From NCBI GenBank assembly GCA_039679645.1, contig JBDKUO010000026.1:1-42219 (forward strand): a stretch of 42,219 nt of DNA. Direction: 5' to 3'. The notes beneath the pieces were generated by a model, which was given only the letters and a program-made list of their open reading frames with translations, did no database searches and was not told the DNA's origin. Both the position numbers and the translations under genes were made by a program. Positions 15,357 to 21,317 of the stretch are shown here, piece after piece (position 1 is the first letter of the stretch; each line of letters starts with the position of its first letter). The DNA is from Armatimonadota bacterium. GTDB lineage: Bacteria > Armatimonadota > UBA5829.

Positions 15357-15779
15357 GTGAAGCAAACTAGGATTGCTGCTGTTCTGATCATCTGCATAGG
15401 TGTAATTGTTGCCATTGGCGCTTCCAAATGGAATGAATTGTCTGTGTGGTATGCATGGCAAAAATCAAAACCTAATGTAGCAGTTCAAAATGCAGTATCA
15501 GGACTAAAGGCAAAAGACATCTCATACATTGAGCTGAAGACACCATTTTTCCCGAAAGAGATTCGCAGTCGTGCAACAATTGCTGCATTACTAAATGGGC
15601 TCAAGGCTGCAACTCTGCCAGATTCACTAATGAAGAATCGAGTAGACACAATCACGCTAAGTCTCAAAACAGGTAAAAAGCGAGGGCCTTTTTATTTCAG
15701 CTTGGATCGCGAAGTTGATTCTTTCAGCCCCGAGTTTGTCTCAGGTCTAAGATCAGCAGGCATAAAAGTTCCACGTTGA
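15357..15779 (+). CDS. Hypothetical membrane-anchored small protein
   Basis: 140 residues, not recognised. One N-terminal membrane segment (IAAVLIICIGVIVAIGA, about 6-22) is followed by a soluble domain of mixed helix and strand with a basic, lysine-rich surface (DISYIELKTPFFPKEIRSR, then RVDTITLSLKTGKKRGPFYF). The GTG start is chosen because AGGAGG lies 6 bases upstream; a longer reading frame starting at 15294 has no ribosome site. It follows the GxGD protease gene by about 70 bases on the same strand and might be co-transcribed. Confidence 0.7.
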   Translation: MKQTRIAAVLIICIGVIVAIGASKWNELSVWYAWQKSKPNVAVQNAVSGLKAKDISYIELKTPFFPKEIRSRATIAALLNGLKAATLPDSLMKNRVDTITLSLKTGKKRGPFYFSLDREVDSFSPEFVSGLRSAGIKVPR

Positions 15780-15867
15780 AACAGCTAGGAAATCATATGA
15801 TGGGCCGGATGGTATCAGCACGGCCACTTTACACTGAATGCACCATCATAATGTTTCCCCAACCCCC

Positions 15868-15897
15868 GAAAGTGATCATACCTAATATGACACTTTC
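15868..15897. promoter_or_regulatory. Inverted repeat in front of the HtrA-like gene
   Basis: GAAAGTG (15868-15874) and CACTTTC (15891-15897) are perfect 7-base arms 16 bases apart, and the second arm abuts the AGGAGG ribosome site. It could be an operator or an mRNA hairpin that affects ribosome access. Confidence 0.4.
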
Positions 15898-15911
15898 AGG
15901 AGGGAACGCAT

Positions 15912-16943
15912 ATGCAAAGGCCAAAACCAGCCGCATTCGGCTTAATAGCGCTGATCATATTATCCACTACAATCTGCTTTGCACAAACCCAGGCAGACTC
16001 AGGCAGGGGTCCGGTCACATTCCTGCTGCCTGAAGAGAGCCGGATCATAGATATTGTAAAAAACATCGGCCCGACAGTAGTAGCCGTCATGCAGCTTGAT
16101 GCAAGCGGCGACGAAAGCGGCCTGGGTTCGGGAGTCATTATCTCCAAAGAAGGCGAAATCCTTACCAACAACCATGTTATCAGCGGCGCGAAGAAGCTTA
16201 CCGTAACACTGGCAGACGGCAGGCAGGTGGAAGCAAAAAGCCTGGGTGGAGACCCGGGCATAGACCTTGCGATCATAAAAGTCCCCGTCACAAACCTCCC
16301 TGTGGCGCCGCTGGGAGATTCGGACTTGCTTCAGGTCGGCCAGGTCGCCATAGCTATCGGAAACCCATACGGTTTCGAGCGCACGGTTACCGTCGGTGTA
16401 GTGAGCGCCCTGAGCAGGACAATCCCCGGCGGCGGACTTTCCCTAACCAACCTCATCCAGACAGATGCGCGCATCTACCCGGGCAACAGCGGCGGACCGC
16501 TTGTCGACAGCGCAGGTAAAGTCATAGGCATAAACACAGTCGTTGTCAGCGGAAAGGCCGGGACTCTCGGTTTCGCGATCCCAATCAATACGGCTCGCAG
16601 CGTGCTGGATGAAGTCAAAAAGCAGGGACGGATCGTTGTCGGGTGGATCGGCATTTCTTTCGCGGAACTCAGTGCAGAAGTGGCTGAAGAGTTCGACCTG
16701 CCTGTAAAGGAAGGGGTAATTGTTGCCCAAGTTGAAAAAGGCGGCCCTGCGGCGCTTGCCGGAATCCGCAGAGGAGATATAATCATTGAGGTGGACAATA
16801 AAAAAGTAGCTGACGGAGGCGCGCTACAGAAAATTATCCGCCAAAAAGAAATTGGAGATAAGCTGGACGTCACCGCTATCAGAGACAGCAAACCGAGGCA
16901 TTTCGTAGTCGTTATTCGCGAAATGCCCATGTCGGTCAGATAG
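15912..16943 (+). CDS. HtrA/DegP-type trypsin-like serine protease with one PDZ domain
   Basis: 343 residues with an N-terminal signal peptide or anchor (about 7-24). The catalytic triad is complete: H88 in TNNHVI, D118 in GIDLAIIKV and S193 in YPGNSGGPL. A single PDZ domain (about 245-335) contains GWIGISFAEL and the loop AGIRRGDIIIEVD. HtrA proteases degrade or refold damaged envelope proteins. The usual QTDAAINPGNSGGPL reads QTDARIYPGNSGGPL here, a mild departure next to the active site. AGGAGG lies 8 bases before the ATG. A polysaccharide deacetylase gene follows on the same strand after 65 bases. Confidence 0.93.
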   Translation: MQRPKPAAFGLIALIILSTTICFAQTQADSGRGPVTFLLPEESRIIDIVKNIGPTVVAVMQLDASGDESGLGSGVIISKEGEILTNNHVISGAKKLTVTLADGRQVEAKSLGGDPGIDLAIIKVPVTNLPVAPLGDSDLLQVGQVAIAIGNPYGFERTVTVGVVSALSRTIPGGGLSLTNLIQTDARIYPGNSGGPLVDSAGKVIGINTVVVSGKAGTLGFAIPINTARSVLDEVKKQGRIVVGWIGISFAELSAEVAEEFDLPVKEGVIVAQVEKGGPAALAGIRRGDIIIEVDNKKVADGGALQKIIRQKEIGDKLDVTAIRDSKPRHFVVVIREMPMSVR

Positions 16944-17008
16944 CATTCGACAGGGCTCAGTATGCTGGAGTATACTATCATAGAATCAGTCATTATGGAG
17001 AATGGACA

Positions 17009-17746
17009 TTGCTTTCTAGTATTTCGCGCACGACAACATCGGTTGTGCTGCTATATCATCGCATGGGACTGCCTAAGCTCTCTTCACTGGTGGCGGGCCA
17101 GTATGTAGCGCCTAATCTTTTCAGATCGCAGTTGGACTATCTTTCATCGAAAGGATGGGCGGCGGCAAACCTTGAATCTGTCATATCAAACGATTTATCG
17201 GACATCGACAGGTTCGCGATCACATTCGATGACGGCTACCTGAGCGTATATGAGCACGCCTACCCCGCTCTTGTCGAACACCAGATCAAGGCGACGATAT
17301 ATGTGGTGGTCGACTCCATAGGCGGCCTTAATGAATGGGACCGCAAAGCAGGTGACCAGAGTGAGCCTATGATGAGCGCCGAGCAGATAAAAGAACTCTC
17401 GAACGCTGGATTTGAGATAGGCTCCCATACTCTTACTCATCCTCACCTGACCGAACTTAACGACAGCGAGCTTAAACACGAACTAGTCGAATCTAAAAAC
17501 CGGCTCGAAGATTTGATCGGCAAACCAGTAAAATCGTTCTCCTACCCGTATGGCGACTGCGATGACCGCGTTATAGCAAGTGCAATAGAGGCAGGTTACT
17601 CCAATGCCGTCACCACGAAGCTGGGGATTGTCTGGAAGTCAAGCGCATTCGAGATACCCAGGGTAAACGTGCGCTGGAACGCCTTTGGCCCGATGCTGAT
17701 GAGAAAGATCGGCAGGGCTAAACGGGCATGCGGAGTGCTTGACTGA
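17009..17746 (+). CDS. Polysaccharide deacetylase (NodB fold, CE4)
   Basis: 245 residues. The CE4 motifs are present: LLYHRMG near the start, TFDDGY with catalytic D74 and metal ligand D75, SHTLTHPHL with H140 and H144, and SFSYPYGDCD. Such enzymes remove acetyl or formyl groups from amino sugars of envelope polysaccharides or peptidoglycan. The start is a TTG with GGAG 8 bases upstream; the next ATG would cut off the first conserved strand (YHRM). There is no signal peptide, so the enzyme is either cytoplasmic or the N-terminus is misplaced. The following glycosyltransferase gene abuts it and suggests a shared role in glycan synthesis. Confidence 0.85.
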   Translation: MLSSISRTTTSVVLLYHRMGLPKLSSLVAGQYVAPNLFRSQLDYLSSKGWAAANLESVISNDLSDIDRFAITFDDGYLSVYEHAYPALVEHQIKATIYVVVDSIGGLNEWDRKAGDQSEPMMSAEQIKELSNAGFEIGSHTLTHPHLTELNDSELKHELVESKNRLEDLIGKPVKSFSYPYGDCDDRVIASAIEAGYSNAVTTKLGIVWKSSAFEIPRVNVRWNAFGPMLMRKIGRAKRACGVLD

Positions 17747-17750
17747 GCCT

Positions 17751-18809
17751 ATGCGTGTGCTGGAGGCGATAACCCCATCACGGATCGGCGGCGCGGAAGT
17801 GTATGTCGCCGACTTGTGTGAAGAGTTTTCCAGACTCGATATCGATGTTGAGCTGTTTATCCCCTCAGGCAGGCCATTTGTCAAATATGCAGCCGACCGC
17901 GGGATATCAAGCATCAACTGGAAGACACACGGCAAGCTCGACCCGATAACGGTAATTCGACTTGCATCCCTGATTCGCTCACACGGTATAGATGTGATCC
18001 ACACACATCTTTCGACGGCAAGCCTGCTCGGAGCCTTTGCTGCAAAGCTCGCCGGTGTGCCGTCAGTCGCGCACGTGCATGGCTTGAACACAGCAACATG
18101 CTTCAAATACTCCACAGCAGTAATTGCGGTGTCTGAGGCTGTAAAAAAACACCTCTGCGCACAGGGGCTGGATGCCGGCAATATTCACGTAGTCCACAAT
18201 GGTGTCGATCTGACTCGATTTACTCCGATTCCAATCTCAGAAGCAAAACGCGCACAGGGCTATGATGAAAACACGCCTGTCTTTGGTGTGTTCGGCAGGC
18301 TCTCGGAAGAAAAGGGCCAGCGGAGTGCAATCGAGGCCATGTTTATCCTGTCTAAAACCTGCCAGAGCGCTCGACTGATGATCGTTGGAGACGGCAAGAC
18401 CCGCGACGAATTAGTCAGATCCGCCCAGGCTCTGGGGATTGCAGGCAGTATTGAGTTCAAAGGGTTTAATGCAGATGTGCGAGGACTCATGTCCGCGTGT
18501 GATGCGATTATAGCCCCATCCCTTAAGGAGGGTTTCGGTCTGGCTGCAGTCGAGGCTATGGCTCTGTCCAGGCCCGTCATAGCTGCGGATGTCGGAGGGC
18601 TGCCCGAGATCATAGTGCCGGGTGAGACAGGTTTTCTGGTACCTGCAAACAATCCTCAACAGATAGCCGATGCGATGGAACAATTGATCTCAGATAGGTC
18701 TGCTGCCGAAAGCATGGGCAGATCAGGCAGGATACGGGTGGATAGCTGCTTCGATCTCAAAAAACAGATTAAGGCCGTATCGTCGATACTTGAAGGCTGT
18801 GTAAAATGA
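17751..18809 (+). CDS. Glycosyltransferase family 4
   Basis: 352 residues, GT-B fold. The N-terminal domain opens with the acceptor-side loop SRIGGAEVYVADL; the C-terminal domain has GRLSEEKGQRSAIEAM, a nucleotide-sugar site, and PSLKEGFGLAAVEAMALSRP, where the EX7E element marks retaining GT4 enzymes. It probably adds a sugar to a lipid-linked or cell-surface glycan. The ATG at 17751 is preferred over an in-frame TTG at 17739 that would overlap the deacetylase gene; neither has an ideally spaced ribosome site. Its stop overlaps the start of the NUDIX gene by four bases (ATGA). Confidence 0.9.
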   Translation: MRVLEAITPSRIGGAEVYVADLCEEFSRLDIDVELFIPSGRPFVKYAADRGISSINWKTHGKLDPITVIRLASLIRSHGIDVIHTHLSTASLLGAFAAKLAGVPSVAHVHGLNTATCFKYSTAVIAVSEAVKKHLCAQGLDAGNIHVVHNGVDLTRFTPIPISEAKRAQGYDENTPVFGVFGRLSEEKGQRSAIEAMFILSKTCQSARLMIVGDGKTRDELVRSAQALGIAGSIEFKGFNADVRGLMSACDAIIAPSLKEGFGLAAVEAMALSRPVIAADVGGLPEIIVPGETGFLVPANNPQQIADAMEQLISDRSAAESMGRSGRIRVDSCFDLKKQIKAVSSILEGCVK

Positions 18810-19228
18810 AGCCTTTCGCGCTGTCGGTCAAGATGATATTAAAGGACGAACATGGCCGGTGCCTGCTGCTGAAGAGGTCTATGGACTCAAAGAATAACCC
18901 GGGTAAATGGGACTTCCCCGGCGGAAAGGTCGACCCGGGCGAAGCGTTCGATCAGGCTCTGATGCGTGAGGTTGCAGAAGAGACGGGGCTGAAGGTCGCC
19001 ATAGACAGGCTTGCCGGCTCAACTCAGTCAGAGTCACCATCCAACCATATTGTCTACCTGCTGCTCGAAGGACAGATAGAATCGGGAAAACTCACACTCA
19101 GCAGTGAGCATGACGATTTCCTCTGGGTTTATCCCCATGAGCTTGAAAAAGCGGATATCTGCGATCAGTTCAAGCAACTTGCAAAAACACTTGCCGCAAC
19201 TAAAAATGGCTCACCCCTGTGCTCATGA
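18806..19228 (+). CDS. NUDIX hydrolase
   Basis: 140 residues with a complete Nudix box: G40, E46, R54-E55, E58-E59 and G61 in PGGKVDPGEAFDQALMREVA and onward, all matching GX5EX7REUXEEXGU. The family hydrolyses nucleoside diphosphates linked to another group, such as oxidised nucleotides or sugar nucleotides. It is translationally coupled to the upstream glycosyltransferase through ATGA, which makes a sugar nucleotide a reasonable but unproven substrate. Confidence 0.88.
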   Translation: MKPFALSVKMILKDEHGRCLLLKRSMDSKNNPGKWDFPGGKVDPGEAFDQALMREVAEETGLKVAIDRLAGSTQSESPSNHIVYLLLEGQIESGKLTLSSEHDDFLWVYPHELEKADICDQFKQLAKTLAATKNGSPLCS

Positions 19229-19264
19229 ACATGCCTAGGATAAGTCGTCTTGAGGGGAAACCTA

Positions 19265-19287
19265 CTTCGGGGCATTCGCCCGCGAAG
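19265..19287. repeat. 23-base hairpin repeat, copy 1
   Basis: A hairpin with outer stem CTTCG / CGAAG and inner stem GGGC / GCCC, loop ATTC and one bulged G. An identical copy lies at 21249 and a near-identical one at 41028, all in the same orientation and each followed by NATAA. It lies after the NUDIX gene. Confidence 0.7.
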
Positions 19288-19325
19288 AATAAGGATTACC
19301 TGACTTTTGACTCAATGTTTAGCTC

Positions 19326-19355
19326 TTGACAGTGTGTGGCATATAGATATAGAAT
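19326..19355 (+). promoter_or_regulatory. Sigma-70 promoter of the hydG leader and operon
   Basis: A perfect TTGACA (19326-19331) is followed by overlapping -10 candidates TATAGA (spacing 16) and TAGAAT (spacing 18). Transcription would begin near 19362, at the start of the structured leader and about 158 bases before the first gene. Confidence 0.65.
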
Positions 19356-19360
19356 CAAGT

Positions 19361-19508
19361 GACGGGTGATGGGACTTGTTCCACCGCCGGTTTGGAAAAA
19401 TAACCCGACCGCAAGGCCGATTGATCCGAGCGGGAGGGCGCGTTAAGCGTTTAATATCGAAACGTCTTAAGACGCCCCCTTGCAGATATGCGAGAGGGCT
19501 TTTTGTTT
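19361..19508 (+). ncRNA. Candidate cis-regulatory leader RNA (attenuator) of the hydG operon
   Basis: Between the promoter and the first gene lies a GC-rich, self-complementary leader. The 5' part (19361-19435) can form GGT(GAT)GGGA-CTTG-TTCC-ACC, CGGGT with ACCCG (19403-19407), and CGGTT with GACCG. It is followed by a long hairpin (19436-19477; GGGCG...CGCCC, TTAAG...CTTAA, CGTTT...AAACG). The 3' end of that hairpin (19474-19477) is also the 5' end of the terminator stem, so the two hairpins exclude each other. This is the layout of a transcription-attenuating riboswitch or protein-binding leader. I could not match the 5' domain to any aptamer class I know. Confidence 0.6.
19474..19508 (+). 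terminator. Intrinsic terminator in the hydG leader
   Basis: GCCCCCTTGC pairs with GCGAGAGGGC at nine of ten positions around the loop AGATAT and is followed by TTTTTGTTT. It ends 11 bases before the first gene start, so it must be bypassed for expression. Confidence 0.78.
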
Positions 19509-19519
19509 AGGTGGTGCAT

Positions 19520-19771
19520 ATGGAAAAGCGTCTGGGCGTAGTGGGAATTATAGTCGAGGACTTAACGGCAGCCGAAGAGATAAATGCAGTGCTCCATGAG
19601 TTCTCAGGCATTATAGTAGGCCGCATGGGTGTGCCGTATAAGGAACGCGGAGTGTCGGTGGTGTCCGTAATAGTGGATGGAACAGGTGACGAGATAAGCG
19701 CACTCACGGGCAGGCTTGGCCGTGTGCACAACGTATCGGTAAAGACCGCTCTGGCGAAGGAAACGAGGTAG
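19520..19771 (+). CDS. TM1266-type iron-only hydrogenase system regulator
   Basis: 83 residues matching the small ferredoxin-fold/ACT-like family annotated as iron-only hydrogenase system putative regulator: RLGVVGIIVEDLTAAEEINA, then FSGIIVGRMGVPYKERGVSV and LTGRLGRVHNVSVKTALAK. It sits 6 bases before hydG, the usual genetic company of this family. Its biochemical role is not established. AGGTGG precedes the ATG; an in-frame GTG at 19511 would overlap that site. Expression depends on read-through of the leader terminator. Confidence 0.85.
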   Translation: MEKRLGVVGIIVEDLTAAEEINAVLHEFSGIIVGRMGVPYKERGVSVVSVIVDGTGDEISALTGRLGRVHNVSVKTALAKETR

Positions 19772-19777
19772 TTTAAC

Positions 19778-21196
19778 ATGTATGACCCGAAATCCAATGA
19801 TTCCAATGAGTTTATATGTCATGAAGAGATAGAGGAGACTCTCGCGCAGGGACGAGAACAGGCTGACGATATTGTGCGGGTCAGAGAAATCCTGGCAAAA
19901 GCGGCAGACTTCAAGGGACTGACCCATCGCGAAGCCGCAGTGCTGCTGAATATTGAATCGCCGGAGATTATGGAAGAAGTCTTTGCTCTGGCCCGAAAAG
20001 TCAAGGAACACATATACGGCCGCCGGATCGTAATGTTTGCGCCGCTGTATGTCTCGGACTACTGCGTCAACCGCTGCGCTTACTGCGGTTACAACCATGA
20101 TCACGCGTTTGCACGCCATAAACTCAACCAGGAAGAGCTTGCCAGGGAAGTAAAACTGCTGGAGAGTATGGGCCACAAGCGCCTTGCTCTGGAGGCCGGT
20201 GAAGATCCCGTCAACTGCCCAATAGATTACGTGCTGGACTGCATTAAGACAATCTATTCCCTCAAGTTCGACAACGGCTCAATCCGCCGTATAAATGTAA
20301 ATATTGCCGCGACAACCGTCGAGAACTACAAGAAACTTAAAGATGCCGGCATCGGGACGTATGTTCTATTCCAGGAAACCTATCACAAACCAACCTACCT
20401 CAAGGTTCATGAGGGGCCAAAACGTAACTACGAATATCACACTGAGGCGCACGACCGCGCGATGCTCGGTGAAATTAACGATGTGGGCCTGGGATTGCTT
20501 TACGGACTGTATGATTGGAAATACGAAGTAGTCGGGCAGTTGATGCACGCTGAGCACTTGGAAGCAAGGTTTGGAGTGGGGCCGCATACATACTCCGCTT
20601 GCCGAATGCGCAAAGCCGAAGGTGTAAACGCGGAAGACTTTCCATATCTTGTAAGCGATGCGGATTTCAAGAAGATTATCGCCATATTGAGACTGGCTAC
20701 GCCGTATACCGGCATGATACTATCTACACGTGAACCGAAGGGCTATCGCGATGAGGTCATAGCGGTGGGAATCTCGCAGGTCAGCGCCGGGTCACAGACA
20801 GGAGTCGGCGGGTACGCGCATGCGGCAAAGCTGGGATTCGAGGATGAGATACCACAGTTCAAACTGGAAGATCATCGCTCACCCAATGAAATGCTCAAAG
20901 ACCTGATCCGAGACGGATATATCCCGAGCTACTGCACGGCCTGCTATAGACTGGGACGCACAGGCGACAGGTTTATGAAGCTCGCCAAAACCGGCGAGAT
21001 ACAGAATATGTGCCAGCCTAACGCAATCCTTACCCTGCAGGAATATCTTGACGACTACGGTGATGATGAACTCCGTGAGCTGGGCAAGAAGGTAATCGAC
21101 AGGGAAATGGCCGCAATACCGAACCCGAAGGTGCGCGCAAAGGCCAGTGAGTATCTCGAAAAGATTCGAGCAGGCGAGAGGGACTTCAGGTTCTAG
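19778..21196 (+). CDS. hydG: FeFe-hydrogenase H-cluster radical SAM maturase HydG
   Basis: 472 residues, the standard HydG length. HydG cleaves tyrosine to supply the CO and cyanide ligands of the FeFe-hydrogenase active site. The radical SAM motif is C96, C100, C103 (CVNRCAYC). The C-terminal C386TAC389 and C412, separated by exactly 22 residues (CX2CX22C), form the auxiliary cluster that separates HydG from the related thiamine enzyme ThiH, which lacks that tail. LALEAGEDPVN and ILSTREPKGYRDE are also family-typical. Genes for HydA, HydE and HydF are not in this window. The gene follows the TM1266-type regulator under the same leader. Confidence 0.95.
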   Translation: MYDPKSNDSNEFICHEEIEETLAQGREQADDIVRVREILAKAADFKGLTHREAAVLLNIESPEIMEEVFALARKVKEHIYGRRIVMFAPLYVSDYCVNRCAYCGYNHDHAFARHKLNQEELAREVKLLESMGHKRLALEAGEDPVNCPIDYVLDCIKTIYSLKFDNGSIRRINVNIAATTVENYKKLKDAGIGTYVLFQETYHKPTYLKVHEGPKRNYEYHTEAHDRAMLGEINDVGLGLLYGLYDWKYEVVGQLMHAEHLEARFGVGPHTYSACRMRKAEGVNAEDFPYLVSDADFKKIIAILRLATPYTGMILSTREPKGYRDEVIAVGISQVSAGSQTGVGGYAHAAKLGFEDEIPQFKLEDHRSPNEMLKDLIRDGYIPSYCTACYRLGRTGDRFMKLAKTGEIQNMCQPNAILTLQEYLDDYGDDELRELGKKVIDREMAAIPNPKVRAKASEYLEKIRAGERDFRF

Positions 21197-21203
21197 AGAC
21201 CGG

Positions 21204-21231
21204 CGGGTCAGAATTTCAAAATGTCGACCCG
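21204..21231. repeat. Short inverted repeat after hydG
   Basis: CGGGTC / GACCCG arms around a 16-base loop. The loop contains TCAGAATTT, and GGTCAGAATTT also occurs near copy 3 of the 23-base hairpin repeat (about 41070). Confidence 0.35.
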
Positions 21232-21248
21232 GAGGTCTTGCAGATAAC

Positions 21249-21271
21249 CTTCGGGGCATTCGCCCGCGAAG
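21249..21271. repeat. 23-base hairpin repeat, copy 2
   Basis: Identical over all 23 bases to copy 1 at 19265, again followed by NATAA. It lies between the hydG stop and the convergent terminator hairpin. Confidence 0.7.
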
Positions 21272-21276
21272 TATAA

Positions 21277-21312
21277 TGGGTCAGGGTTCGTAAATCCTGA
21301 CCCAGATTTATT
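21277..21312 (+). terminator. Terminator hairpin between hydG and the convergent secreted-protein gene
   Basis: A perfect 9-base stem TGGGTCAGG / CCTGACCCA with a 10-base loop, followed on the plus strand by GATTTATTGTG. It separates two convergent genes and could serve both; the T-run is poor. Confidence 0.55.
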
Positions 21313-21317
21313 GTGCT

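Noticed and set aside
19361-19508. Known riboswitch classes in the hydG leader (fluoride, T-box, ZTP, cobalamin, SAM, TPP)
   Set aside because: GGTGATGG at the 5' end recalls the fluoride class and CCACCGCC recalls other motifs, but the required downstream conserved blocks are absent, including the T-box GGTGGNACCGCG sequence.
19436-19508. ANTAR target made of two hexaloop hairpins in the hydG leader
   Set aside because: The second loop (AGATAT) has A at position 1 but not G at position 4, and the first loop has seven bases, so the ANTAR consensus is not met.
19778-21196. ThiH (thiamine) instead of HydG
   Set aside because: The CX2CX22C C-terminal cluster motif and the neighbouring TM1266-type gene identify HydG; no thiamine genes are nearby.
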